DNA of 64,000 nt, from assembly GCF_000986785.1 (NCBI RefSeq), contig NZ_LAYY01000015.1, positions 1 to 64,000 on the forward strand, written 5' to 3'. The notes below the pieces were generated by a model. The model was not told where the DNA came from. It saw only the letters and a list, made by a program, of their open reading frames with translations, and ran no database searches. Origin of the DNA: Mesobacillus campisalis. GTDB taxonomy: Bacteria; Bacillota; Bacilli; Bacillales; Cytobacillaceae. Below, in pieces: positions 9,118 to 18,134 of this stretch; position 1 is the stretch's first letter; each line of letters starts with the position of its first letter. The translations under genes were made by a program, and so were the position numbers.

Positions 9118-9160
9118 AAAAAGAAGAGCAACGCAAGTTTAGCGTTGCTCTTCTTTTCGT
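9118..9160. terminator. strong bidirectional terminator
   Basis: A stem of at least 15 bp (AGAAGAGCAACGC and complement) with a 7-nt loop is flanked by A and T runs, between two convergent small genes. Confidence 0.9.
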
Positions 9161-9183
9161 TTATCAAATAGGTTTTTTCATTA

Positions 9184-9423
9184 TTAATCGTGAATGGTTC
9201 TTCTGGATTTCGCTTGTTCTATGTCAAAGTTTTCTTCAATCCTTATGAGTGTATCATTTAATTCGTCATCAGCTTCCTGTGCTATAATTTTCAGCCTGTC
9301 TATGATTCTCTCCGTTGCCTGCAGATTGACACCATTTTCTTGTTTTGCTTCCTCAATATGGGATTTCACGCTGTCCACTTCGCTTAGAATTTTTGTCATT
9401 AAATCATATAGTTCTCTGTTCAT
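9184..9423 (-). CDS. small coiled-coil hypothetical protein
   Basis: This 79-aa acidic helical protein has AAGGAG eight bases before the ATG at 9423. Heptad-like spacing of L, I and V through LYDLMTKILSEVDSVKSHI and ATERIIDRLKIIAQ suggests a coiled coil. It has no recognised domain. It ends beside the strong terminator shared with the opposing small gene. Confidence 0.72.
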   Translation of the reverse strand: MNRELYDLMTKILSEVDSVKSHIEEAKQENGVNLQATERIIDRLKIIAQEADDELNDTLIRIEENFDIEQAKSRRTIHD

Positions 9424-9662
9424 GGCTGCATCTCCTTAACGAATCGCGATTTTCAGTTCCTGCTTTTCCTTTCTAAAAGATTTATTTCCCTTTTTATCTT
9501 AATGGGAAACGGATTTGTCAAAGAGCAGCCACTCAACTGTGGGATATTCATTTGCTGCAGGAAAGCCCACTTGATATAGAAAACTTCGGTAACAACAGTT
9601 TATCTTTTTTGCCAATTCTTTAGACCAGTCATCTTTCTTATTTGAACCGGGAAAATGGCAAT

Positions 9663-9778
9663 ACTATGTTGACGCAATTTCACACGGCTGGCTTCTCCTT
9701 TTTTACGTTAATAACCCCTGTTGGCGCAAATTTCCCCTCTCGACCTCTTTCTTTTACTCCAATAAACACTATTGGCTT
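9663..9778. repeat. 51-52 bp hairpin array, family C (decayed copy)
   Basis: The best unit is TTACGTTAA, a 9-nt loop TAACCCCTG and TTGGCGCAA starting at 9703. A right arm of a previous unit (TTGACGCAA) ends about 52 bp earlier, and a degraded unit follows 51 bp later (ACTCCAAT, loop, ATTGG). These are the same stems as the array at 43319-43590. It lies in the 453-bp gap before catalase; the rest of that gap (9424-9662, 9779-9876) shows nothing I can name. Confidence 0.7.
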
Positions 9779-9876
9779 GATTTACCGCAGCTGGCCCCTT
9801 TTTCACATAAAAAAGACTGCCAGTCCATCAGCATTACCCTGAATTCCTGTACAGCCTTTGTTTTTATTCGTTTATC

Positions 9877-11532
9877 CTAATACGGGTCGGCTTCGTGACT
9901 TTTGTTCACGGCATCTTTTGTTGCCTCGTTAGCCGCTGAATTGCTGAGTCCGCCCTGATATTTCGATTTTCCTGCTTCGCGGCCCGGAACCTTGTTTTCC
10001 GCCGCTTTTTCTTTCATTTCCTTCATTTTCATTTCGATGCCTTCCTTCACACGGCGGCCATATTCTTCGTCGGCTTGAGTGAAATGTTCAATCATCGCAT
10101 CCTGAATTTTCTTGTTGCAGACAGCAAGTGCCTCGGACAGGTTTTTGATCAATTCATCGCGCTCCCAGTCCTCAAAGCTGCGGTAAGTATGGCCTGCCTG
10201 GCCGTAATTGTTCGGCCTGTCAATCGGTGCGCTCATTACCGCGGCATTATAGGATGGCTGATGCGGCGGATGATTTTCCTTGCTCGCTTCCTCAAATCCG
10301 CCGAGCATCGATGGCTCATAGTTGATATGCGGATTGTCCCCGGACTCTTGCGGGTCGCGGATATCCATCTGGCCGCGCTGCTGGTTTGTGCGGACATGCG
10401 CTTTAGGTGCGTTCACAGGCAGCTTAAGATAGTTCGCACCTACCCGGTAACGCTGTGTATCCGAATAGGAGAACGTACGGCCCTGCAGCATTTTATCATC
10501 AGAGAAATCCATGCCATCGACCAGAACGCCCGTACCGAAGGCGGCTTGTTCAATCTCCGCATGATAGTCGACCGGATTTCGGTCAAGGACCATACGCCCT
10601 ACCGGCAGCCATGGGAACTTGTCTTCCGGCCAAAGTTTTGTATCATCGAGCGGGTCGAAATCAAGTTCCGGATGATAGTCATCCTCCATGATTTGCACAT
10701 AAAGCTCCCATTCCGGATAATCCCCGCGCTCAATCGCTTCATATAGATCCTGTGTCGCATGGCCGACGTTCTTTGCTTGAATCTCGTTAGCCTCTTCCTG
10801 CGTCAGGTTGCGGATCCCTTGCTTTGGCTCCCAGTGATACTTCACCAGTACAGCCTCTCCTTTGTCATTCACCCATTTATACGTGTTGACGCCGGATCCT
10901 TGCATATGACGGTAAGTTGCTGGAATTCCCCATGGAGAAAACAGAAAAGTGATCATATGTGTCGCTTCAGGCGAGCGGGAAACGAAGTCAAACATCCGCT
11001 CTGGATTCGGAACATTCGATGCCGGATCCGCTTTAAAAGCATGAATCATATCAGGAAACTTCATCGCATCGCGAATAAAGAAGATTTTCAGGTTGTTTCC
11101 AACCAAATCCCAGTTTCCATCTTCCGTATACATCTTAACAGCAAAACCACGCGGGTCACGTGCCGTTTCCGGCGAATCCTTTGCCCCCGCTACTGTAGAG
11201 AAACGTACCATGAGTGGTGTTTTCTTGCCAGCACCCGAAAATACTTTTGCACGGGTATACTTCTCGACCGGCTCATCGCCCACTTTTCCATATGTCTCAA
11301 AGTAACCAAAAGCTCCGGTGCCTCGCGCGTGAACCACACGCTCAGGAATCTCTTCCCGGTCAAAATGGGAGATTTTTTCAATGAAATGGTAATTCTCAAG
11401 CGTCGCTGGGCCGCGGTTGCCGACCGTACGGATGTTTTGGTTGTCCCTCACCGGATGGCCCTGGCGGTTTGTCAATGTCTCCCGTTTCTCGTCCTGACCC
11501 TTTGACCCTTTATTGTTTTCATTTTCTGCCAA
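9877..11532 (-). CDS. monofunctional haem catalase
   Basis: The 551-aa enzyme breaks down hydrogen peroxide. The likely start is a TTG at 11532 with GAGGAGG eight bases upstream; upstream in-frame codons lack a ribosome binding site. Family landmarks are the catalytic His in ERVVHARG (about 68), the Asn in WDLVGNN and the haem-ligand Tyr region [14 protein letters not shown]. The C-terminus carries an extra charged tail of about 60 residues. B. subtilis has several such catalases (KatA, KatE, KatX) and I cannot tell which this matches. With the Ohr gene nearby it forms a peroxide-defence cluster, though not an operon. Confidence 0.93.
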   Translation of the reverse strand: MAENENNKGSKGQDEKRETLTNRQGHPVRDNQNIRTVGNRGPATLENYHFIEKISHFDREEIPERVVHARGTGAFGYFETYGKVGDEPVEKYTRAKVFSGAGKKTPLMVRFSTVAGAKDSPETARDPRGFAVKMYTEDGNWDLVGNNLKIFFIRDAMKFPDMIHAFKADPASNVPNPERMFDFVSRSPEATHMITFLFSPWGIPATYRHMQGSGVNTYKWVNDKGEAVLVKYHWEPKQGIRNLTQEEANEIQAKNVGHATQDLYEAIERGDYPEWELYVQIMEDDYHPELDFDPLDDTKLWPEDKFPWLPVGRMVLDRNPVDYHAEIEQAAFGTGVLVDGMDFSDDKMLQGRTFSYSDTQRYRVGANYLKLPVNAPKAHVRTNQQRGQMDIRDPQESGDNPHINYEPSMLGGFEEASKENHPPHQPSYNAAVMSAPIDRPNNYGQAGHTYRSFEDWERDELIKNLSEALAVCNKKIQDAMIEHFTQADEEYGRRVKEGIEMKMKEMKEKAAENKVPGREAGKSKYQGGLSNSAANEATKDAVNKSHEADPY

Positions 11533-11797
11533 AATGCAAACCTCCTCAATTTTATTTTCCCTTATCTTTCCTTTAATTGGAAAAAATATGTAGAAATAAG
11601 GGCCTTCAGAAAAAAACCTCAATTTACACTACATTGAAATCTTTAACTTGATAGGATGCTTACAATTATTAGTGGAAATTCAATATGTACCTTACCATTC
11701 ATGCCTAAATCTTCCACACTTTCATTCTTTTACCACAACTCTTCTATTTTTAAACGGTAAATTTTAAATAATGCCAGCTTATTCAAAAGTCCAGAGA

Positions 11798-11842
11798 ACA
11801 CAAAAACGAGGGCCAATTGCTCTAGGCGCCTCGTTTTTGTGA
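11798..11842 (-). terminator. terminator after GNAT gene
   Basis: A long stem CACAAAAACGAGG/CCTCGTTTTTGTG encloses a loop with internal pairing (GCC/GGC) and a T run on the minus strand. Confidence 0.8.
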
Positions 11843-11850
11843 ACTTCCTC

Positions 11851-12135
11851 TTAGTTTTTAAGCAAAACGTCCTGATAGTCCTGATTCCGTTCGAACTGCT
11901 TTTGAGCAAATGTGCACTCAGGAATGATCTTCTTTTGCTTGTCACGGGCAAACTGTACGACTTCCTTCACCAGCTTTTCTCCTACACCTTGCCCCCGAAG
12001 TTCCTCGGAGACAAAAGTATGGTCGACAATCAAGTTGCCATCCTCTGATTCTGCATAATGGATTTCAGCTGTTGGATTGGTCTCGTCATCGCCAATATAA
12101 AAACTGCTTGTTCCTTGTTGGATCTCTTTAGCCAC
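11851..12135 (-). CDS. small GNAT-fold acetyltransferase, YjdJ/NATD1-like
   Basis: This 94-aa protein is a minimal GNAT domain of the Acetyltransf_CG type. The acetyl-CoA loop is VSEELRGQGVGEKL and it continues into KKIIPECTFAQKQF, where Pro-Glu-Cys is characteristic of the subgroup. The natural acceptor is unknown. It is transcribed alone toward a strong terminator. Confidence 0.82.
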   Translation of the reverse strand: MAKEIQQGTSSFYIGDDETNPTAEIHYAESEDGNLIVDHTFVSEELRGQGVGEKLVKEVVQFARDKQKKIIPECTFAQKQFERNQDYQDVLLKN

Positions 12136-12162
12136 TTCTATCCCTCCTCATTGTTTAAAAGA

Positions 12163-12192
12163 TGAAAAGATGCCCTCTGGAAGGCATCTTGT
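12163..12192 (-). terminator. terminator after ohr
   Basis: AAGATGCC and GGCATCTT form an 8-bp stem followed by a T run on the minus strand, directly after the ohr stop codon. Confidence 0.8.
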
Positions 12193-12196
12193 TGTG

Positions 12197-12619
12197 TTAT
12201 ACTACCTCGAGCTGAACGTCAATATTCCCTCTTGTGGCCTTGGAATATGGGCAGAATTCATGGGCTTTATGAACCAGTTCTTCCAATTGGCTTTTCTCGA
12301 TGCCTTCGCCTTTCACCTGCAGCAGCACTCCAAGCTTGAAACCATCATCTTTTTCATCCTTCAACAAACTCACATTCGCCGTCACCTCGGAAGTGAACTC
12401 AACCCTAGCTTTTTTCGCCATCAATTGCAAGGCTCCATCAAAGCATGCCGCATAGCCTGCTGCAAACAGCTGCTCAGGATTGGTGGCCTCCGGCTTTTCC
12501 TTTGCCCTGGGGGTATTTGGCATGGCGAGCTCCATGTTGATGACTCCGTTGGAAGACTCCACCCGGCCTTCCCTTCCCCCAACTGCGGAAACAGAAGACG
12601 TAAACAGTTTTTCACTCAT
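12197..12619 (-). CDS. ohr: organic hydroperoxide resistance protein Ohr
   Basis: The 140-aa protein starts at the ATG at 12619 with GAGAGGAG eight bases upstream. It has the two catalytic cysteines of Ohr peroxidases, in AAGYAACFDGAL and EFCPYSKATRGN, in an OsmC/Ohr fold. The enzyme reduces organic peroxides using lipoyl-type thiols. No OhrR regulator gene is adjacent, so control would come from elsewhere. Whether it corresponds to OhrA or OhrB of B. subtilis cannot be decided here. Confidence 0.93.
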   Translation of the reverse strand: MSEKLFTSSVSAVGGREGRVESSNGVINMELAMPNTPRAKEKPEATNPEQLFAAGYAACFDGALQLMAKKARVEFTSEVTANVSLLKDEKDDGFKLGVLLQVKGEGIEKSQLEELVHKAHEFCPYSKATRGNIDVQLEVV

Positions 12620-12797
12620 CGCTAAAACTCCTCTCGATTTTTGCTTCACCATTTACCTATTCCCTTGTACGGAGGAAATAATCCTGGCCTAGGAAAATGA
12701 AACGCAATTTAATGCTAGTACTCGCATTATTCGGTAATCTTCATTTCACATATAGCTGCGAACATTTAACCAAACAATTATCACAAGCACAAACAAT

Positions 12798-12832
12798 AAA
12801 AAAGGTGCGTTAATCGCTGATTAACGCACCGC
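12798..12832 (-). terminator. terminator of yneQ/yneP/AAA operon
   Basis: A perfect 12-bp stem GGTGCGTTAATC/GATTAACGCACC with a 3-nt loop is followed by six T on the minus strand. Confidence 0.9.
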
Positions 12833-12875
12833 TTCGCAGCAGACAAGCGAAAATATCATTAATGGGGATCGGTAT

Positions 12876-13166
12876 CTACCAAATCAGATGTTCCTTGCCT
12901 TCTTTCCTTAAAATTTCGTCCCGTCTTTCCCCGAAGAGATCATAATGAGGCAAGTCGGCCTTGCGCCAGTCTATCCACTCTGCCTTCAGCCCATGCTTTT
13001 CTCCCCAGGCGGCGAGTTTCTCCATATTGCTGCAGCCTACCTTTGTGACGGTTTTGCATCCGGGAAAGCGGTCGTCGAGCCAATAATGGGTGAGAAACGC
13101 GATTTCGCCGCGGGCTACCTCCGCTTTCCAGCGACGGAGCTCCTCCCTGTTGATTCCAAACGCCAT
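12876..13166 (-). CDS. yneQ: conserved hypothetical protein YneQ
   Basis: The 96-aa protein begins MAFGINREELRRWKAEVARG and contains a central DRFPGCKTVTKVGCSN with two cysteines. It matches the place and size of B. subtilis yneQ, of unknown function. It starts 5 bp after the yneP stop codon, so the two are co-transcribed with the AAA gene upstream. The basic C-terminal part may bind a partner or nucleic acid, but nothing proves it. Confidence 0.82.
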   Translation of the reverse strand: MAFGINREELRRWKAEVARGEIAFLTHYWLDDRFPGCKTVTKVGCSNMEKLAAWGEKHGLKAEWIDWRKADLPHYDLFGERRDEILRKEGKEHLIW

Positions 13167-13171
13167 TCCTT

Positions 13172-13609
13172 TTAGCCTTCCTGGCCTGCCGGCTGCTTCA
13201 TGGCATTCAGGTACGCTTCATGCCAGTCAGGATAGACCCGCTTGATGGAAATGGGACGGAAGGATTCTTTTTTCACACACACATGGCGGGATGTACCCGT
13301 CAATGCCAGCTCCCCTGAACCATTCAGCACTTCATACCCATATGTGACCCTCAAGCCGTCATACTCCTCGATCCATGTCTTGATAACAGCCTGCTGGCCA
13401 TAGCGGACAGGCTGTTTGTACGACGCCTGGATATCAATCACTGGGGAAATGATTCCTTCCTTCTCCATCTCGGCATAATTAAAGCCCAGATCCTGAATCA
13501 GGCTGGTGCGGCCCAGCTCCATCCAAATTAAATAATTGGCATGGTACACCACGCCCATCTGGTCGGTTTCCGCATACCTGACTTCGATTTCCTTGGTTGA
13601 AATAAGCAT
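13172..13609 (-). CDS. yneP: hot-dog acyl-CoA thioesterase YneP
   Basis: This 145-aa protein has the 4HBT/YbgC hot-dog domain. The signature YAETDQMGVVYHANYLIWME contains the catalytic aspartate and the helix that binds CoA. Family members hydrolyse acyl-CoA thioesters. Its ATG is at 13609, immediately next to the stop codon of the AAA ATPase, so translation is probably coupled. Confidence 0.88.
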   Translation of the reverse strand: MLISTKEIEVRYAETDQMGVVYHANYLIWMELGRTSLIQDLGFNYAEMEKEGIISPVIDIQASYKQPVRYGQQAVIKTWIEEYDGLRVTYGYEVLNGSGELALTGTSRHVCVKKESFRPISIKRVYPDWHEAYLNAMKQPAGQEG

Positions 13610-15925
13610 CTAAAATTCCCCTTTTCCCATTTTATCAAGCGCTCTTCTCAAATCCTCTTCTTGGAGGCACAGAGTTTCCTCGGTAAATTCCTCCACAAAC
13701 GGGCTGTCCATCAGCCTGAAGGCCTGCGCCTGCACCGCTTCATCAATCACATTGGTCGCAAAGCGGCCGTTTCCGGCAACCCCTTCTGCCGAAATAGTCT
13801 CCAGGATAAAACTCCTTGCCTGTTCCGATAATTTATATTGATAGCTGCCTGCATAGTTTTCCATGATTTCCAACAGCTCGGCAGCTGTATAGTCTGGAAA
13901 ATGGAAAAACTTCTTGAACCTTGAGCGCAGACCTGGATTGCTTTCGAGCAGCTCATTCATCTGATCAGGATAACCCGCGAGTATGACGACCAGGTTCTCA
14001 TTATGCCTGGTCATTTCATCAACAAGCGTATCGATTACTTCTTTGCCAAAATCGCCATTTCCCTGGCTAAGCAGGGAATAGGCTTCATCAATGAACAATA
14101 CGCCGCCAAGCGCTTCGCGTATCTTTTTCTTTGTTTTAATCGCTGTCTGGCCGACATATCCGGCGACAAAATCGGCCCGGCTGCCGACAATCAGGTGGCC
14201 TCGCTTCAATATACCGCAGTCTTTTAAAAGCTGGGCATAAATCTTGGCGACTGTCGTTTTGCCTGTGCCGGGATTACCGGTAAACACCGAATGCAGCTGA
14301 ATCGGCACAGCCTGCAGCCCCTTGTCGCGGCGCAGCTGCTGCATCCGCACAAACGAAATCAGCGACTGTACTTCCTCTTTGACCACATTAAGGCCGATCA
14401 GCTGGCTGAGCTGTTCGCGTGCATCCTCCTTGTCGCCATCTGGTTCAAGAGCAAAATCGTCTCTTTCAAGTAGCGAGTATGTGAAAACATCCATTTCTTC
14501 GCCCACTTTGGCTCCCTTGGTAAAAATGGCGTCCTGGATTATGTTGATGACGCTTCTCGCATTGCCGAACGTATCATCGACTCTTTCCCGTTCAATCCGG
14601 TTCATAAGTTCTGTCTTTGCCCCTTCGGAAAGAACATAATCATTGTCTGCCGCTGACTGTTCGCCAATCTGCATTAGTTCTTCATTGTCATAGTCGGGGA
14701 GGTGAATCAGATTGGACTGCGGAAAACGGCTTCTAAGTCCGGGGTTTGCATCAAGAAATTGCCGCATTTCTTCCGGGTAGCCTGCAAGGATGACCGCAAA
14801 CCTTCCCCCATATTCCTGCCCCGTCATCAGAGAGACCAGCGTATCAATCGCCGTTTGGCCATAGTCATTCCCTGTTTGGCCTTCCCGTTTCAAGCTGTAG
14901 GCTTCGTCGATGAACAATACTCCGCCTAAGGCTTTTTCAACCATCTTGCGGACATTTTCCTCCGTTTGGCCAACATAGGCACCGACCAGCTGGGAGCGGT
15001 CGGCCTCAATCACTTCTGCCCTTGGCAGTACGCCAAGCTTAAAATAAATCTTCGCGAGAAGCCGGGCAATCGTTGTTTTGCCTGTACCCGGATTACCTGT
15101 CAGCACCATATTTAAGCTAAGACTGTCCTTCGTCTGAAACCCGAGTTCCCTCCGCTTTTTCTGGTATTTCAGGAAGCTGTAGAAGGAGCTGACCCTCTCC
15201 TTGACTGACTTTAGGCCAATCAGACTGTTCAGCTCCTCCAGCGGATCTTCTTCCGCTTGCTCCTTCGTCCCCTCAAATTGACTCGCCCAAGCCGCCTTCC
15301 ACTCTTCAAGCGTTTTGATCCTGTTTTTCAATTCATCATAATGAACGGAAGTATGGAAGACTCCGCTGATGGATTGTTCATACCCTTCGGCCGCCTTCAG
15401 CAGCAGGGCGCTCTCTTCGATGCTCTCTTGCAGTATTCTCTTTAACTCCAGATAGCGTGCATCCTGGCCGTTCCTTTTGGCAGCTGTCTCCAGCTCGTCC
15501 AGATGTGTTTCCGCCTGGTCCAAAAATTGCCGGCAGATTTGAATGATTTGCTCAGCGGTCTTTCGCTTGGCCGCCCGGTTGTCGGTTTCCCTTAAGGGAG
15601 GAAAAGTGGCCGCCTCAAACAAACTTTCCATCCCTTTCCATTGGTGGGCCGAAAGGTAACCGCGCGCAATCCTGTTGGCCGGGTTCAGCTCGAGAGCCTT
15701 TTCCATCCAATTGAGCACAAGGGCGTCATGGCCGCCGCGGTTCGCCCGCGACTTGCCGGCCATGGCCAGAAGATCGCCTTTAGCCTCAGCATCTGAGTGA
15801 TCATCCAGTGTTTTTATATAGCTTAAAAGAGCCCCCTCATCGGCAATCGCTCCCGTTTCCCGAAGCTCCTGTTCCCAAAGGGACTGCCTCTTTTCCAGTT
15901 CTGTCCTGCTTCTCTGCTGTTCCAT
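13610..15925 (-). CDS. tandem SpoVK/CbbX-type AAA ATPase
   Basis: The 771-aa protein has a helical N-terminal part of about 220 residues and then two CbbX/SpoVK-type AAA+ modules. Each module has GNPGTGKTT as Walker A and GGVLFIDEAYSL as Walker B. A DPLEELNSLIGLKSVKERV segment introduces the first module. B. subtilis SpoVK carries a single such module, so this is a duplicated form; paralogous double proteins occur in Bacillaceae. A role in remodelling a protein complex is likely but the substrate is unknown. The ribosome binding site is weak (AAGAAGTGA). It heads the operon with yneP and yneQ. Confidence 0.85.
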   Translation of the reverse strand: MEQQRSRTELEKRQSLWEQELRETGAIADEGALLSYIKTLDDHSDAEAKGDLLAMAGKSRANRGGHDALVLNWMEKALELNPANRIARGYLSAHQWKGMESLFEAATFPPLRETDNRAAKRKTAEQIIQICRQFLDQAETHLDELETAAKRNGQDARYLELKRILQESIEESALLLKAAEGYEQSISGVFHTSVHYDELKNRIKTLEEWKAAWASQFEGTKEQAEEDPLEELNSLIGLKSVKERVSSFYSFLKYQKKRRELGFQTKDSLSLNMVLTGNPGTGKTTIARLLAKIYFKLGVLPRAEVIEADRSQLVGAYVGQTEENVRKMVEKALGGVLFIDEAYSLKREGQTGNDYGQTAIDTLVSLMTGQEYGGRFAVILAGYPEEMRQFLDANPGLRSRFPQSNLIHLPDYDNEELMQIGEQSAADNDYVLSEGAKTELMNRIERERVDDTFGNARSVINIIQDAIFTKGAKVGEEMDVFTYSLLERDDFALEPDGDKEDAREQLSQLIGLNVVKEEVQSLISFVRMQQLRRDKGLQAVPIQLHSVFTGNPGTGKTTVAKIYAQLLKDCGILKRGHLIVGSRADFVAGYVGQTAIKTKKKIREALGGVLFIDEAYSLLSQGNGDFGKEVIDTLVDEMTRHNENLVVILAGYPDQMNELLESNPGLRSRFKKFFHFPDYTAAELLEIMENYAGSYQYKLSEQARSFILETISAEGVAGNGRFATNVIDEAVQAQAFRLMDSPFVEEFTEETLCLQEEDLRRALDKMGKGEF

Positions 15926-15982
15926 TTCATCACTTCTTTAATTAGGATTCAGAACGTATCTTACCATATTTTATAGGAAACA

Positions 15983-16014
15983 GGAAAAGACCTGCCTTTT
16001 GCGGCAGGCCTTTC
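15983..16014 (-). terminator. terminator after tlp
   Basis: CCTGCC and GGCAGG form the stem around a short loop, followed by TTTT on the minus strand, just beyond the tlp stop codon. Confidence 0.75.
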
Positions 16015-16024
16015 ATCTCTTCCT

Positions 16025-16255
16025 TTACTGTTTGCGTGCGTGTGCAGCTTCGTCCCTTATTTCTGAACGATATGCTTCTATACTGTGGCGGCGCCTTTCA
16101 TTCTTCGCTTCAATCTGGGCGCGGTCTTCTGCCGAAGAAAATTCCATTGCCTCCTCGGCATCCTCCATATTTTCAATCGTATGGTGAATCATCGACTGCA
16201 ATTTTTCGACGTTATCGCTGCGGTCATCCGGCTTTGGTGTGTTTTTACTAGCCAT
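16025..16255 (-). CDS. tlp: small acid-soluble spore protein Tlp
   Basis: This 76-aa protein starts at the ATG at 16255 (MASKNTPKPDDRSDNVEKLQ), with a GGGGG ribosome binding site upstream. The highly charged, cysteine-free sequence with repeated Asp, Glu and Lys is typical of Tlp, a minor spore-core protein made in the forespore. It lies downstream of sspN in the same direction as in B. subtilis, where the two are joined. The name (thioredoxin-like) is historic and no redox motif is present. Confidence 0.9.
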   Translation of the reverse strand: MASKNTPKPDDRSDNVEKLQSMIHHTIENMEDAEEAMEFSSAEDRAQIEAKNERRRHSIEAYRSEIRDEAAHARKQ

Positions 16256-16393
16256 CTTGTCAACCCCCTTTGATTTATCGTATTTAGTTTGTGGAGCAGC
16301 GGCCCATTTTATTGAAGGAAAAGAGTGACATGTTTTCGTGCCGTTGGAATATATGCACATAATATTATTATGTAAACTTTAGTGTCAGACTTA

Positions 16394-16418
16394 AACCCGC
16401 CAATTTTAAGGGCGGGTT
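16394..16418 (-). terminator. weak hairpin between sspN and tlp
   Basis: AACCCGCC and GGCGGGTT pair with a 9-nt loop; only a short T run follows on the minus strand. It may allow partial readthrough into tlp. Confidence 0.5.
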
Positions 16419-16431
16419 CGAGATGGTTGTT

Positions 16432-16575
16432 CTATTCGCCTTTTGTCTGGATTACCTGGGCATGTTCGCCAGAGGTGTCCTGCATCTTTTTCCCTTTATT
16501 TCCTCCGAAGCCTCTTGGCTGTGTGCCTAGATGGCTCGGGACATAATGTTTGCTGTCGCGTTTTGGATTACCCAT
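16432..16575 (-). CDS. sspN: small acid-soluble spore protein SspN
   Basis: This 47-aa protein begins [20 protein letters not shown] and ends with [10 protein letters not shown]. It keeps the [10 protein letters not shown] segment that marks SspN. GAGGAGG lies eight bases before the ATG. It is expected to be made late in the forespore. It reads toward tlp, with a weak hairpin between them. Confidence 0.95.
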   Translation of the reverse strand: MGNPKRDSKHYVPSHLGTQPRGFGGNKGKKMQDTSGEHAQVIQTKGE

Positions 16576-16643
16576 TGCTTTCCCCTCCTCTACCTACAGT
16601 TTTTCCTGTAAGGAGGGGAATCATTTATGGAAAAAGAATGCTT

Positions 16644-16775
16644 TTATTCTGCTTTGCTAAGGCGCTTTTGCTCAAGTCTTGCTTCAAGCTTCTCCATTGC
16701 ATCTCTGTCATTCATGATGGCGAGTTTATTTTCTAAAACGAGTTCTTCAAAAGAACGTTTTCTTGGTTTTCTCAT
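16644..16775 (-). CDS. FbpB-like small basic protein
   Basis: This 43-aa basic protein begins MRKPRKRSFEELVLENKLAI and ends LSKAE. It resembles the Fur-regulated basic protein FbpB family, small RNA-chaperone-like proteins that help the iron-sparing sRNA in B. subtilis. AAAGGAAGG lies just before the ATG. No perfect Fur box is visible; two other inverted repeats occur upstream. Several FbpB-like genes usually occur per genome, so the exact orthologue is not fixed. Confidence 0.8.
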   Translation of the reverse strand: MRKPRKRSFEELVLENKLAIMNDRDAMEKLEARLEQKRLSKAE

Positions 16776-16792
16776 TGTTTTCACCTTCCTTT

Positions 16793-16843
16793 GTTACTAT
16801 TGTAACAGTCATTATGCCCATAAGCGGTTGCAATTATTACAAC
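16793..16843 (-). promoter_or_regulatory. inverted repeats upstream of fbpB-like gene
   Basis: GTTAC-N4-GTAAC occurs at 16793-16806 and an imperfect GTTGCAAT-TATTACAAC at 16827-16843, both upstream of the small basic protein. They could be regulator sites; neither is a good Fur box. Confidence 0.35.
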
Positions 16844-16910
16844 TTTTTGAAAATTTAATGCATTATTTATTTACCCACTATATATAATCCTAAGCGATGT
16901 TTTCTGTGAC

Positions 16911-16943
16911 AAAAAAAGACATCAGGTGGCCTCCTGATGCCTT
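16911..16943 (-). terminator. terminator after yneN
   Basis: ATCAGG and CCTGAT flank a GC-containing loop and are followed by seven T on the minus strand. Confidence 0.88.
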
Positions 16944-16946
16944 GTT

Positions 16947-17468
16947 CTATGGCTCCATGAACTCTTCCATCTGCTCGAGAGTCATCATGCCAATATGCTT
17001 TTTCTGCATTTTGCCATCTTCATCGATCAAAAAGGTAGTCGGGATGGAGATAATGCCATAATTGCTGTTGACTGTACCATTTTTGTCGAGAAGGATCGGA
17101 AAAGTTAATTCATACTCGTTCACAAATCCGGTCACATCGTTTTCAGGATCGATTGCGATGGCAAGAATTTCAAAGCTGCTGCCGGCTTTTTCATACAGCT
17201 GCTGCATCGCCGGCATTTCCGCCTTGCATGGCGGGCACCATGTCGCCCAGAAATTAAGCATCACTTTCTTGCCCTTATAGTCCTCCAGCTTCACTTCTTT
17301 TCCTTCCATATTGAGAAGGCTGAAGGTAGGTGCCGGCTTTCCGGTTTCAGCTGCATGGACAACCGGGCTGCCGGAGGTCTCCGGCTGGCTGCCCTTGTCC
17401 ATCGCTGCAAACAGGGCAAACATAAGGACGACAACGACCATAGAGATTGCTAACGGTTTTTTCACCAT
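16947..17468 (-). CDS. yneN: membrane-anchored thioredoxin-fold protein YneN (ResA-like)
   Basis: The 173-aa protein has an N-terminal membrane anchor (about residues 5-22) and then a redoxin domain. Its active site WCPPC is in NFWATWCPPCKAEMPAM and the cis-Pro segment is ISIPTTFLID. It faces the outside of the cytoplasmic membrane and is a thiol-disulfide reductase of the ResA type, used in cytochrome c maturation or spore-coat redox chemistry. B. subtilis has yneN between citB and sspN, matching this place. Confidence 0.9.
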   Translation of the reverse strand: MVKKPLAISMVVVVLMFALFAAMDKGSQPETSGSPVVHAAETGKPAPTFSLLNMEGKEVKLEDYKGKKVMLNFWATWCPPCKAEMPAMQQLYEKAGSSFEILAIAIDPENDVTGFVNEYELTFPILLDKNGTVNSNYGIISIPTTFLIDEDGKMQKKHIGMMTLEQMEEFMEP

Positions 17469-17509
17469 AAAAAACTCCTTTAAGATTACATTCCTACAGG
17501 TATTTTATC

Positions 17510-17926
17510 CTAAAAGATGAGAAAAAATAAGGTGCGGAACAGCCAATAAACGGTGATAAATGTGACAATACAGTAAACAAACGCCCTTCCAAGCAAAGGC
17601 GCTTCCCAGGAATGCTTCTTATGCATCCGAAGAAAGTACAGCCCACCCGCCAGGATACCAGCAGCATACTCCCTCCAGCTTCCGGATAAGTAAAGGGCTC
17701 CGAGTGGATTGGTAGTCCACAGCTCTGGCCTGAAGAGCAAAATGCTGATCTTATAGCCGATGACCGCAATCACAATCGAATTCATTAATGAGTCAAGAAA
17801 AGACTCCCGAAAGTCCTCTTCCTGTTTGAAAATCATTTTTAGCATTAAATATGTTAATATTCCTGCCCCTAAAACAAATATCCAAGTGTACTTGATAATC
17901 AGCGGACCCAGCTGGAAAGCATCCAT
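17510..17926 (-). CDS. small multi-pass membrane protein
   Basis: This is a 138-aa hydrophobic protein. The ATG at 17926 is preferred because AGGAGG lies eight bases upstream; an upstream GTG in the same frame is too close to it. I count about four membrane segments (near residues 8-28, 43-60, 83-100 and 110-135). I do not recognise the family. It lies upstream of yneN in the same direction, with no clear terminator between them, so the two could share a transcript. Confidence 0.7.
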   Translation of the reverse strand: MDAFQLGPLIIKYTWIFVLGAGILTYLMLKMIFKQEEDFRESFLDSLMNSIVIAVIGYKISILLFRPELWTTNPLGALYLSGSWREYAAGILAGGLYFLRMHKKHSWEAPLLGRAFVYCIVTFITVYWLFRTLFFLIF

Positions 17927-17998
17927 GTAATGCACCTCCTTAAATCACTCTTAAGCAATTATATAGTATTGGTTCATTAGCTATGGCAGAAACAAGGT

Positions 17999-18110
17999 TG
18001 TATTCGGACTCGACCACTGCCTTTTCCTCCCGGTGAGTCCGAATCAGCCCTCCATTCGGACTTAATTTCGGACTATGATTCCTGACTAGTCCGATTCATC
18101 CCTCCTAAAT
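17999..18110. repeat. 52-bp hairpin array, family D
   Basis: The clearest unit is GTCCGAAT (18037), the 9-nt loop CAGCCCTCC and ATTCGGAC (18054). GTCCGA recurs at 18089 and ATTCGGAC at 18002, each exactly 52 bp from its counterpart. It is a short two-to-three-unit array between the upstream membrane protein and the LysR gene. Confidence 0.72.
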
Positions 18111-18134
18111 CAAGCCTCACTTCTATTACTTTGG

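Noticed and set aside
9640-9842. Small plus-strand frame in the gap before catalase
   Set aside because: It consists largely of the family C repeat and lacks a ribosome binding site.
10075-11505. Plus-strand frames opposite catalase
   Set aside because: They mirror the catalase coding sequence; the protein sequences look random in composition.
16776-16845. Fur box before the FbpB-like gene
   Set aside because: Inverted repeats there (GTTAC-N4-GTAAC and GTTGCAAT-TATTACAAC) do not match the Fur consensus well.
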